Source of the DNA: Desulfarculales bacterium UBA702
Lineage (GTDB): Bacteria; Desulfobacterota; Syntrophobacteria; Syntrophobacterales; Syntrophobacteraceae
Length of the DNA: 64,000 nt
Assembly (NCBI GenBank): GCA_002298165.1
Contig: DBMI01000084.1
Location: 25,031-89,030, forward strand
Direction of reading: 5' to 3'
The notes under the pieces are model-generated. The model made no database searches, was not told the origin of the DNA, and saw only the letters and a program-made list of their open reading frames with translations. Position 1 is the stretch's first letter. Every line of letters starts with the position of its first letter. Positions 1 through 8,259 of the stretch are shown piece by piece. The position numbers and the translations under genes were made by a program.

Positions 1-2746
1 CGCGCCATCCATGCATGGTAAGGGACGGTCCTGGCATATGTCTGCAGGGTTGCCGGCTCGACCATGATGAACACGTTCAGGTTTTCGGAATCGACCGTCA
101 ATCCCGCGATATCCAGCGAAACCAGGCGGTCCACGACTTTGCTGATCCTTGCCTGCCAGATCGGCTTTCCCTGAGTTGCGGGTTGAATCTTACCGTAGGC
201 ATCCACGAAGTGGAGATTCGGTCCGAGCGCGGACACCTGCTCCGTGCCGTAGGAAGGCTTATCTCCCCACGAAATCCCGAGATAGACATTCACCGGAGTG
301 GAAAACCTCGGCAGGGTTGCCTGGAACTTTAGATGCCCTCCGTAGGCGCTCATCGCGGAAAGTGGAACGCTGCTCGAGGGAAATGGCCGCAGTATCGAGT
401 ACTGCAGACGGGGGATGTAGAAAATGGAGGGAGTGGCAGGCGTCGGCATGGCGATATCAATCGGGTTGCTCCACTTTATGACGAATGCGTCGTCATTTTC
501 CACATTTGCATGCGAAGGCTGGAATGCATCCGGCGTGACGGGAAGATCGGCCGATCTGGTGTAGCCAACAAGGGCAAGGTGCGTTCCAAGCGCCAACCCT
601 GTCACGTTTTCATTATCGGTTCCGCCCAGATAGGTGGACCAGACGAGGCTCGCATCCCCAATACGGTTTGTGTCAATCATGGCGAGGAAAGTATCCTTGC
701 CGCCGGAGACTTCAGGCGCCCGGTAGCCGCGCAGAGGGAACCCCCCAACCGTCGTGCCGGTGATATAGGCATTGCCGGTCCTGTCGGCCGCAATATCGAT
801 TCCGGAACTGCTCGCTCCTACCGAGCCAATGTAGGTGCCATACACCAGGCTGGCATCGCCCGAGGCGTTGGTGTTGAACCGAATCAGCCAGGCTGGATAC
901 CCCGGAGAAACATCAGCCCATTGCTGATAGCCGTTACGGATCGGGAATTCCCAGGTTGCCGATCCTCCGGTCAGGTAAGCCTGGCCGTCCTGGGCGGCAA
1001 CCTTCACGTCCGGAACTTGAGCGGAATCAAAAAATTCGTAGGCATCGGTTATGTAAGTTGAGTAGAGGATAGAGGCCCCATCCGTGCTGAATTTGGATAG
1101 AAACGCCCAGTAGCAGCCGGTGCCTAGTGTGCTGATGTATGCATTGGCCGTGGGAAAGTCGGTGGATTTGGTGAGCCCCGAAACATAGACATTGCCGACG
1201 CTGTCTATAGCGATCCCGGTGCCCATATCTCGGTGATTGCCCCCAAGATAGGTAGACCATACGAGGCTATCTTCTCCGGCAAGGGTGGTGTTGAACTTTG
1301 CAACCCATGCGTCTTCCCTTGCAATATCACCCGCCGGGGCGGTCATATAGGCGTTCTTTACGGGAAAATCGGGGGCACCGGCATCGCCGTACCCTGTATA
1401 ACCTGTCACATAGGCGTTTCCGCTGTTATCCGCCGCAATGGCTTTCGATGTCGATGAACAGGTGCTGCCCCCCAGAAAAGACGAATAGAGAAGGTTAAAG
1501 TCGGGATCGAGTTTCATTACAAAGGGCGTGCCGAGTCCATATGTCATCGCGGACTGGTAGGCATTGGCTACCGGGAAGTGTTGCCGGCTTCATCCACGGC
1601 AATTCCGGAAGGAATGTCGGACTGCTTGCCGTCTATGATGATCGACGCAAGTAGTTCTCCGGTCGGACTGAATTTGGCCATGAACATTGTCTGCGTGTAG
1701 CCGCCCGATCTCCATACAAGCCACCCGGTTACCGGAAATTTCAGGGCGGCGGGATCATACATTGCGTCGTACGAATCCCAGTCCGAATAAGTCTCGCCCA
1801 GCACATAGACATTCCCGGAACCGTCGAGGGCAACCGCATGAGCCCTGTCCAGTCCTCCCCGGGCAAATTCCTCTCCACCCGCGGAAAGGCCCCCCGCGGA
1901 AACGCCGCCTCCGAGGTAGGTAAGAAAGTCCAGGGTGGGGTCTATCACCAGCGGTTTCGTGCGGTCGTAGGAATTTATGGCGAAGCCGATTTCATTTTCA
2001 GCAAGGACTGTGTAACGGCCAGGGATGGTCACCCGGACTCCATCAATTTCCTGGTAGACCACCGGGGCATGCTTTACGACCCGGCTTTGACCGGCATGAA
2101 GAACAAGGCATCCGTTCTCATCCACGCTGAGGCTGTCGATCCCGCGAAAGCCGATGCGGATTTTGCTAGGGTCTGAACCGGGCGCCGCAACAAAATCATA
2201 TTCCAGTCGGCGGCCGTTCTCGTAATAGACCAGGTCGATCCCGGGATAGATACCTTCGTATCTCGCCTGGCGGTAGAGAGGGACCCTGGTTCGCCATTTT
2301 TGAGGCTCATTGCCGACATAGTAGTTACGAAAACCTTCCAATTTATCCTGGACCGTCATTCGCGGATCGGGGTTGGCATCCAGCCACCGCATCGAGACCA
2401 CCCGGGCCGGGATTTCATCGCGTTTTGCAGGCCTCGATAAAATGTCGGAAGAATTGGTCGGCTTTTCCGGATTCAGGATTTCTGGATAGACAAAAACAGC
2501 TTCGCTGGGCGTAAGGAGAAGTTCATAGCCCGGTCCGCGCCCAAAAACTTTTACCTCACCCGATGAATTCCCAACATCCTCGAAGGTAAGAGGCATCTTG
2601 AATCTGTGCTCTGTTGAGTATTGCGCATCATTAACTCGAGGCGCGACAGACTGATCAGCGCCTAAAACCTGGGAGAAACTGCCCGGGGCAAGCAGAATAA
2701 ACGCTCCGAGTAAAACAGCTACTGTGCTGATTTTTACTTTCTTCAT
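1..2746 (-). pseudogene. SBBP-repeat (beta-propeller) exported protein, frameshifted and cut by the window edge
   Basis: The start is the ATG at 2746, preceded by AGGAGG at good spacing; an ATG 33 bases further upstream lacks this. Residues 1-30 form a signal peptide (MKKVKIST, then a hydrophobic core). Residues about 40-270 resemble the N-terminal domain found ahead of SBBP repeats (YEGIYPGIDLVYYENGRRL). SBBP repeats of the form GIAVD..GN.YV.G.T..DFP..NAY follow. The first frame stops at 1568 inside a repeat, after DEAGNT. A shifted frame resumes at once with FPVANAYQ and runs without a stop to base 1, through several more repeats (AADNSGNAYVTG, IDSVGNVYVSGLT). Compared with the intact repeat GNVYVSGLTKSTDFP, 31 bases are missing at the junction. 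The product is probably extracellular or surface-associated; function unknown. It is either a true pseudogene or an assembly error in a repeat. Confidence 0.85.
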
Positions 2747-3144
2747 TTTAACCCCTCCTGCTGCTGGAATAAGAAGCACTCTGGAGGGAACGCGTTGAGC
2801 ATTACCTGTGCCAAAGCCGCTGGAATCACTACAAACACGGTTTCATGTATCCACTTGTCAGCCGGCCTCAATGGCGACGCCATGAAATGCGCGCAAAATT
2901 ACGAAATAGAGTGACACCGATTTTTGAAAAGGAGCGATTATTTTCAAGCATGGATAAATCAAAAAGCAGGTATGGTGGGCAGGATCGAAAATAAACACTG
3001 GACCGGGATGTGCAACATAGCCCAGCTCGAGGAGAAAAACTGAAATGAGACTATAAATCCGCGAAGATCTCTTTTTAAAGATCTTCCCTCCGATTCAGGA
3101 CGCTAGGCATATGATAGCCCCAAGTGATCGAGCCCGAATAGAAA
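2747..3144. other. Intergenic region upstream of the SBBP gene
   Basis: No gene is seen. It should hold the promoter of the leftward SBBP gene. An 8-bp inverted repeat, GAAGATCT (3063-3070) with AGATCTTC (3079-3086), separates it from the end of the S41 peptidase gene. It may be the end of that transcript, but neither strand shows a convincing T tract after it. Confidence 0.4.
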
Positions 3145-4410
3145 TCACCCTCCAGTTTGTTTCTGGAGCACGTCGATGGCCTGCAGAAACTGGTTGTCGC
3201 CACTTTGCCACATCTGTTCCGGCGTCATTTTGCGCAGGAGATCGGGGGTCAATTCCTTCACATTTAACGGAAGCGCAACTGCTATTTCGGGAGAAATTCC
3301 CTTATGCCAGATGACATGCCCGGCGGGTGTAAGCCATTCGCTTACCGCGAGTAACAGTGCGGAACCATCCGAAAGGGTGAAATCCTGCAGGACGGTGCCC
3401 GTGCCGAAGGTCTTTTCTCCGACCAAAATGGCTCTATGAGCATCATTCAAGGCGCCGGCGACAATCTCCGATGCACTGGCTGAACCGCCGTTTACGAGCA
3501 CCGCGAGCGGTATATCGTATGCCAGTCCTCCAGAATCTACCGGAATGTTTTTAATTTCCCCTTTGGCATTCTTTTCCAGCACCAAGGTCCCACTTCGCAG
3601 AAACTGGCTGGCAGCCCCGACGGCTTCACTGAAAACACCGCCCGGATTGTTGCGAAGGTCCAGAATGACTCCCTTTATTTTCGCATCTTTCTTAATCTCT
3701 TCAAGGGCGTTTCGAAGTTCTTTCGTTGTTCCCCGGCTGAAGCCCGCAATACGCAAATCCGCCATTTTCTTGCCCGGCACCAAGTTCCACGTTACGTTCC
3801 GGATATGTACGACGGCGCGCACCACGGTAACGTCCCGCGTTTTTCCGGTATCAGGATTTAAAATCGTGAGGGTCACGGACGTCCCCGGTTTTCCGGTTAT
3901 CTCCCCTAAAACCTTTTCCAGGGGGATGCCTGTAGTATCTTTGCCGTCAACCTTCAATATGATTTCCCCTGCGCGAAGACCCGCCTTTTTCGCCGGAGAG
4001 TCATCTATCGGCGCCACAATTACGACTTGACCGGCCTTGATCCTCACTTCCGCGCCTATCCCCTGGAATTTGCCTTCAACAAAATTCAGTTCGGACTTCA
4101 ACATCCCGGGAGTCAGAAAAGTGCTGTGACCGGTATCGCCAAGAGCATCCACCATGCCGCCGATCGCCCCGTAAGTCAGGTTGCGGGGCTGAATGGCTTC
4201 TCGGTCCACGTACTCCTTCTGGATCACGTTCCAGGCCTCGGCCATCAGCTTGAAATCGGGCAGGGATTGTTCCGGCATATTTCTGAGCGGCACCAGAGTA
4301 GCCAGTACGCCTCTGTCGAGAACCACCCCTCCGACACCCCCCAGGATCATGCACATTAAAAAAAAGAAAATCCGCCGTGGTGATAGGAGATCTTTCGAAT
4401 CAAAAATCAT
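3145..4410 (-). CDS. S41-family C-terminal processing peptidase homologue with altered active site
   Basis: 421 residues. The start is supported by GGAGAG five bases before the ATG. Residues 13-31 form a membrane anchor or uncleaved signal. A PDZ domain covers about 112-200 (GIGAEVRI, then SPAKKAGLRAGEIILKVDG). The S41 core follows, with DLRNNPGG at 251-258 and GGSASASE at 308-315, where Ser312 matches the nucleophile position. In CtpA/Tsp enzymes the general-base lysine lies in TFGKG, 25 residues after the serine. Here the motif is TFGTG and Thr337 occupies that place; a lysine lies nearby at 333 (GEK). The family cleaves C-terminal tails of periplasmic proteins. Activity of this copy is uncertain. 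It sits alone between two intergenic gaps. Confidence 0.88.
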   Translation of the reverse strand: MIFDSKDLLSPRRIFFFLMCMILGGVGGVVLDRGVLATLVPLRNMPEQSLPDFKLMAEAWNVIQKEYVDREAIQPRNLTYGAIGGMVDALGDTGHSTFLTPGMLKSELNFVEGKFQGIGAEVRIKAGQVVIVAPIDDSPAKKAGLRAGEIILKVDGKDTTGIPLEKVLGEITGKPGTSVTLTILNPDTGKTRDVTVVRAVVHIRNVTWNLVPGKKMADLRIAGFSRGTTKELRNALEEIKKDAKIKGVILDLRNNPGGVFSEAVGAASQFLRSGTLVLEKNAKGEIKNIPVDSGGLAYDIPLAVLVNGGSASASEIVAGALNDAHRAILVGEKTFGTGTVLQDFTLSDGSALLLAVSEWLTPAGHVIWHKGISPEIAVALPLNVKELTPDLLRKMTPEQMWQSGDNQFLQAIDVLQKQTGG

Positions 4411-4970
4411 TTTTCTCTCCAGTAACTTAGCTCAAAGCAAAACTGTTCACTTGGCAATTTGCGTGTTAGTACAATCTAAATCTGAATGCTTCCATGGCCA
4501 TTTCAGATGACAAGTTCGGCATCGTGGATACTCCCCCGTAAGACAGACAAGGTTTTTGCCTGATACTATTTTGCATCGGCCGATCTTGAGCCTGGTTGAT
4601 CATAATCATTATTTTGGGAGCACGGTGGAACAAACCTAAGGTATATCCACCAGGCAAGGTCACCCGCTTTCCTTGGGCAAATGCCGGCGAACTGTAACAG
4701 GTCGAAAGAGCAATTCTATCGAAACCAAGCGTCTGGCTCTTTGTGTATGGCTGATTATAGTTTCTGAAAAATTATGAAAAAGAAAGTTCTGGTAGAGGGA
4801 AGTTTCGACAGCACTGGCGATCAACTCCCCGGGTGCTGAGAGCAACGGTTTCTGAACAGACTTCTGCCCGGCTCCGAAGTCGACAGACGAGTGATGCCGC
4901 AAGGGATCACACAGGCGCTACGCGGTTCATCGAATCGCCAAACCAGAATTCTTCATGATGAGGAGGATAA
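4411..4970. other. Intergenic region between the divergent S41 and YeeE genes
   Basis: No supported gene. Two short leftward open frames (about 4466-4663 and 4660-4902) have no ribosome binding site and no recognisable protein character. The region must carry promoters for both flanking genes. The YeeE start at 4971 has GAGGAGG a few bases upstream. Confidence 0.4.
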
Positions 4971-5495
4971 ATGGCAAAGGTCCTCGATAAAGGGTGGAAT
5001 CCCTATCTGGCAGGGGCGCTAGCAGGGCTGCTTCTCGTCGCCTCGATCTGGTTTACCGGAAAATATGCGGGAGCATCGACTACGTATGTGCGGGCCATCG
5101 GAATGGTCGAGACCGTCTTTTCCCCCGAGCGTGTCAAACAGACGGAATACTTGATGAAAGAAGCCCCGATCATCGATTGGCAGTGGATGTTCGTGATCGG
5201 CATAATATTAGGGTCTTTCCTTTCGGCTGCTCAGTCCGGCGACCTGAAGCTTAAAGCAGTCCCCGATCTGTGGGAGAGCCGATTTGGCCCGAGCCGACTG
5301 AAAAGGGCTGGTGCAGCATTCCTTGGCGGGACAATTGCCATGTTCGGCGCTCGTCTGGCTGACGGCTGACCAAGCGGACATGGGCTGAGCGGTTCGCTTC
5401 AGCTTGCGGTAAGTGGTTTTATTGCCCTTGCCTGCTTTTTCCTGGGCGGAATGATCATGGCCAGAATTCTGTACGGTGGAGGTAAAATCCAATGA
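4971..5495 (+). CDS. YeeE/YedE-family sulfur/selenium transporter subunit, candidate selenoprotein (in-frame UGA at codon 133)
   Basis: Predicted 174 residues if the UGA at 5367-5369 is read through. Transmembrane segments lie at about 12-30, 69-88, 112-130 and 143-164. The family motif is ADGCTSGHGLSG; here the reading is ADG, UGA, PSGHGLSG, so the UGA sits exactly on the conserved cysteine. Downstream the frame stays open and family-like (SLQLAVSGFIALACFF) to a TGA at 5493-5495 that overlaps the next gene's ATG as ATGA. A SECIS-like hairpin follows the UGA. YeeE/YedE proteins import thiosulfate or related sulfur species, and YedE is linked by comparative genomics to selenium. I infer selenocysteine insertion. 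The alternatives are a nonsense mutation or sequence error, which would leave a 132-residue fragment. The GAGGAGG Shine-Dalgarno supports the start. Confidence 0.8.
5370..5405 (+). promoter_or_regulatory. Candidate bacterial SECIS element
   Basis: Immediately after the UGA the mRNA can fold. The 5' arm is GCTGA plus GCG (5384-5391), the loop is GTT (5392-5394), and the 3' arm is CGC plus TCAGC (5395-5397, 5399-5403) with one unpaired T at 5398. Two G-U pairs can extend the base. The apical loop starts 23 bases after the UGA and its first base is G. This fits the published general bSECIS description (apical loop about 16-37 bases from UGA, G among its first two bases). The E. coli fdhF element has its bulged U on the 5' arm, whereas here the bulge is on the 3' arm. 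Confidence 0.6.
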
Positions 5496-6019
5496 ACATT
5501 CTTGTATATGGGCTTATCACCGGCATCATTTTTGGCTTTCTTCTGCAAAAGGGGCGAGTGCTTCGCTATGACAGACAACTTGGGGCGCTGCGCCTCCAGG
5601 ATATGACCATTGTAAAATTCATGTTGTCAACAATACTTGTCAGCATGATCGGAGTGTATCTGCTCAAAGATCTTGGGCTTGTCCAACTCTCATTGAAACC
5701 AACGCTTTTGGGGGCGAATATTCTCGGAGGTCTCATTTTTGGCCTGGGTTGGGGTCTTTTCGGCTACTGTCCGGGCACCTCTGGAGGGGCCTTGGGCGAA
5801 GGGCGATGGGATGCTATCTGGGGAATTTGGGGCATGCTGCTGGGGGCGGGCCTTTACGCCGAGGCTTTTCCCTGGGTCAAGAAGAATATCCTGCCACTGG
5901 GCGATTTGGGCAAGATTACTATCCCACAGATTCTTGGCATCAATCATTGGATCGTAATCGCAGTCTTACTAATAGGTGCTGTTGGGCTTACTCGGTGGTT
6001 TGAAAAAAAGGGGTTCTAA
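5492..6019 (+). CDS. YeeE/YedE-family transporter, second subunit
   Basis: 175 residues and almost entirely membrane segments (about 4-18, 40-58, 74-93, 108-125, 150-168). It has the family features LLQKGRVLRYDRQ at about 17-29 and GYCPGTSGGALGEGRWDA at 91-108, with Cys93 as the conserved cysteine of the second half. In single-chain YeeE/YedE proteins the two halves are fused; here they are separate genes. Its ATG lies inside the stop codon of the upstream gene (ATGA), so translation probably depends on ribosomes that have read through the UGA. The pair likely forms one channel-like importer of reduced sulfur or selenium species in the inner membrane. Confidence 0.85.
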   Translation: MNILVYGLITGIIFGFLLQKGRVLRYDRQLGALRLQDMTIVKFMLSTILVSMIGVYLLKDLGLVQLSLKPTLLGANILGGLIFGLGWGLFGYCPGTSGGALGEGRWDAIWGIWGMLLGAGLYAEAFPWVKKNILPLGDLGKITIPQILGINHWIVIAVLLIGAVGLTRWFEKKGF

Positions 6020-6146
6020 GAAGGTCCTTGGCAAAATTCTGCTCAACAGCAAGGATTTTGTTCGTCGAATCTATTCGGAAAATTGGTGCCCCCACCGCCG
6101 CTACAACAAGCCGGCATTTAGTGCCTAACCTAAACCAATAACGAAC

Positions 6147-6179
6147 CATGCCCCTGGCAAGCCGTTGGCCAGGAGCATG
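6147..6179. terminator. Hairpin between convergent genes
   Basis: CATGC-C-CCTGGC pairs with GCCAGG-A-GCATG around a short loop. It lies between the rightward YeeE pair and the leftward CMD-like gene. No strong T tract follows on either strand, so a terminator role is inferred mainly from position. Confidence 0.4.
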
Positions 6180-6217
6180 ATGCTTGATGGCTTTCGTTCA
6201 GGGCTTGGGAAAAGGAG

Positions 6218-6535
6218 TCATTTCTTCTCGCAAAGATCGTAGACCCAGCTCAGAGCCGCCGATATCGTTGGGAACCCTATCGTACTGGTGAGCAGCATGA
6301 TCGTGTGATAGATCTCTTCAGGTGTAGCTCCTGCTTTGAGCGCTCGCCTGGCATGGCTGTGGACAGATCCCTCCGACCTGATAGCTGCTGCTGCGGCGAG
6401 TTGAATCAAGTGGGATGTTTTCTCGTCAACAGGGCCTTGTTTTCGAACTGTTTCACCCAGATTTTCCAGGGCCTTAAAGTAATCCTCGTACTGCTGCCTC
6501 GTTTTGCTGTACCACGCCGGGAATTCTTGATCCAT
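6218..6535 (-). CDS. Carboxymuconolactone decarboxylase/AhpD-like protein without the redox cysteines
   Basis: 105 residues. The helical pattern ETVRKQGPVDEKTSHLIQLA, then AAAIRSEGSVHSHARRALKAG and ATPEEIYHTIMLL is typical of the CMD fold. AhpD-type members carry Cys-x-x-Cys-x-x-His; here the same place reads GSVHSH, so both cysteines are serines and only the histidine remains. Peroxidase or disulfide chemistry is therefore unlikely, and the substrate is unknown. The gene starts 30 bases after the molybdopterin-binding protein gene in the same direction, with a G-rich Shine-Dalgarno (GGGGGTG), so the two are probably co-transcribed. Confidence 0.82.
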   Translation of the reverse strand: MDQEFPAWYSKTRQQYEDYFKALENLGETVRKQGPVDEKTSHLIQLAAAAAIRSEGSVHSHARRALKAGATPEEIYHTIMLLTSTIGFPTISAALSWVYDLCEKK

Positions 6536-6565
6536 CCCACACCCCCTTTAAGTAATTGTGATAGG

Positions 6566-7561
6566 TTAATTTCCCTTTCCAAACGGGCAAATGGGGAACT
6601 TGCACTCGGTGCAATGCAGGCATAGCCCTCCATGTCCCATATCCGCGATGTCCTTGCGGTTTAGGCGCTCACCTGCAAGAACCCTCGGTAAAGTCAGATC
6701 GAAGATGGTCGTTTCATGATACAGCCCACAAGCTGGAATTCCGAGGACCGGGACATCCCCGATAAAAGACATCATAAACATGGCGCCGGGAATAATGGGA
6801 TCTCCATATAAAAAATCCACGGCGCCGGCTTGAGCAACGGCGTGCCGGGTCACGTCATCGGGATCGACAGACATCCCACCTGTAAGCAGCAAAAGATCAG
6901 CTCCCTTCGATAGAAGCCCCTTTATTTCGCGTTCAATGCAGGAGGCATCGTCGGGCGTGAATGCGATGCCTATGATCTCTGATCCGATTTGAGCTATTTT
7001 CCTGCGAAGTATCGGCTCGAACTGGTCTTCTATAAGGCGGGAATAGATTTCATTGTCTGTAACGACTATGCCCGCGCGGGCCTTTCTTAAAGGTTTTACT
7101 TCCAGAATTGATCCAGACTGATTTGAAATCCTGACTGCTTCATCTACGATTTCGGCTCGAATAACAAGCGGGATGGCACGAACTCCAGCCACCGTATCAT
7201 CCTGATGTACAGGAAAATTCGTATAGCGAGTGGCGCACATCACCTCTGCCAGCGTATTAACCTGGCTTAAAGCTTCTATGTTTACTTTGAAAAGGCCGTC
7301 CCGAGCCGCCAAAAGGGAGATTTTCCGTTCTTTCGGTTCATCTTTCCATGTGACCCGTCTTCCACATAGAGCATCAGCCAGCGCAACAGCGGCATCGTTT
7401 TCATGAAGGTATCCCTCTTCAATTTTAAGGACATAAAGGTTGTTCTTGCCCAGCCTTTGCAAATGGCAAATATCCGCTTCCTGGATTTTGTAGCCCTTCT
7501 TGAATGCCGGACCCTTGAATTCCCCGCGCCGAATCTCGGCTATGTCATGGGCGAGAACCAT
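6566..7561 (-). CDS. Molybdopterin-binding (MoaB/Mog-domain) protein with C-terminal Cys cluster
   Basis: 331 residues from the first in-frame ATG. The N-terminal part has VLAHDIAEIRRGEFKGPAFK, as in MoeA/molybdopterin-binding relatives. The MoCF-biosynthesis-like domain at about 165-300 has IVVTDNEIYSRLIEDQFEP and LLLLTGGMSVDPDD, the glycine-rich binding loop. The tail is CLHCTECKFPICPFGKG, with five cysteines that could bind metal. Such proteins occur near molybdo- or tungsto-enzymes, but none is in this window. Family-like residues continue upstream of the ATG in frame (VRIEEAIG) with no ATG, GTG or TTG start before a stop, so the true start is uncertain. An out-of-frame ATG at 7593 has a better Shine-Dalgarno. 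Confidence 0.82.
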   Translation of the reverse strand: MVLAHDIAEIRRGEFKGPAFKKGYKIQEADICHLQRLGKNNLYVLKIEEGYLHENDAAVALADALCGRRVTWKDEPKERKISLLAARDGLFKVNIEALSQVNTLAEVMCATRYTNFPVHQDDTVAGVRAIPLVIRAEIVDEAVRISNQSGSILEVKPLRKARAGIVVTDNEIYSRLIEDQFEPILRRKIAQIGSEIIGIAFTPDDASCIEREIKGLLSKGADLLLLTGGMSVDPDDVTRHAVAQAGAVDFLYGDPIIPGAMFMMSFIGDVPVLGIPACGLYHETTIFDLTLPRVLAGERLNRKDIADMGHGGLCLHCTECKFPICPFGKGN

Positions 7562-7827
7562 ACCAATGGCCTCTTCGATCCTAACTCTTGCATGGCTTAT
7601 TTCAGGACCTCGGTATCAGGAGGAGCAGATACCAATCTATCCCTTACCAGTATTCAGAAGACGGATTCTTTAAGATTAAATACGTGCCGGCATCGTCTCT
7701 ATATTATTGGACCTCGTTCTACTGGATTTTCGGAATTCATGTTACATTACCGGCCGAAAAGCCGTGCCGTTTGAGTGTCGAAATCGTTGCAGAGGTCTTC
7801 TTGCAATGAAGCCGGAAGGAGCAATTT

Positions 7828-8259
7828 ATGGTCTTGAGCAGAGAAGAAATGATCAGTGCTATAGTCGAATGGGAAAAGTACTGGAACGAACATGATATCG
7901 ACAGAGTCATGGATCTTTTTCATGAGGAGGTTGTTTTCGAGCACTGGCTGGACATCAGGGTTAAAGGCAAACAAAATTTATATCAATCGTGGGTTCCCTG
8001 GTTCAAAAATCATGGAGGTTTCCGGTTTACTACTGAGGATCTTTTTGTGGACGAAAAGGAGCAGAAAATCCTCTACAGATGGCAATTGGATTGGCCCTCA
8101 TTGGAAAAAGGATTTGAAGGAAAGCAAGAAAAACGTCGAGGAGTTGATGTGGTCCACTTCAAGGACGGGAAGGTAATTGAAAAATTGACTTATTCCAAAA
8201 CAACCGTCGAAATAGACGGGGCCAGGATTCGATTGTCACCTGATGAAGGGCGAAAGTGA
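7828..8259 (+). CDS. SnoaL/NTF2-like protein
   Basis: 143 residues, with GGAAGGAG before the ATG. The order of elements is typical of SnoaL-like alpha+beta barrel proteins: a helix (ISAIVEWEKYWNEHDIDRV), MDLFHEEVVFEHWLDIRVKG, KQNLYQSWVPWF, then strands ending VDVVHFKDGKVIEKLTY. Members are small cyclases, isomerases, hydrolases or binding proteins, and nothing here fixes the substrate. The gene is divergent from the molybdopterin-binding gene and appears to be transcribed alone. Confidence 0.72.
   Translation: MVLSREEMISAIVEWEKYWNEHDIDRVMDLFHEEVVFEHWLDIRVKGKQNLYQSWVPWFKNHGGFRFTTEDLFVDEKEQKILYRWQLDWPSLEKGFEGKQEKRRGVDVVHFKDGKVIEKLTYSKTTVEIDGARIRLSPDEGRK

Noticed and set aside
333..1061. Rightward 242-codon open frame
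   Set aside because: It is antisense to the SBBP repeats, which read cleanly on the minus strand; the plus-strand translation is Arg-rich and featureless.
4466..4902. Two short leftward open frames between the S41 and YeeE genes
   Set aside because: No ribosome sites and no recognisable protein character; most likely chance frames in a promoter region.
5208..5492. Leftward open frame of 94 codons across the UGA region of the YeeE gene
   Set aside because: It is antisense to the YeeE readthrough frame, which matches a known membrane family throughout; the leftward translation has no family character.
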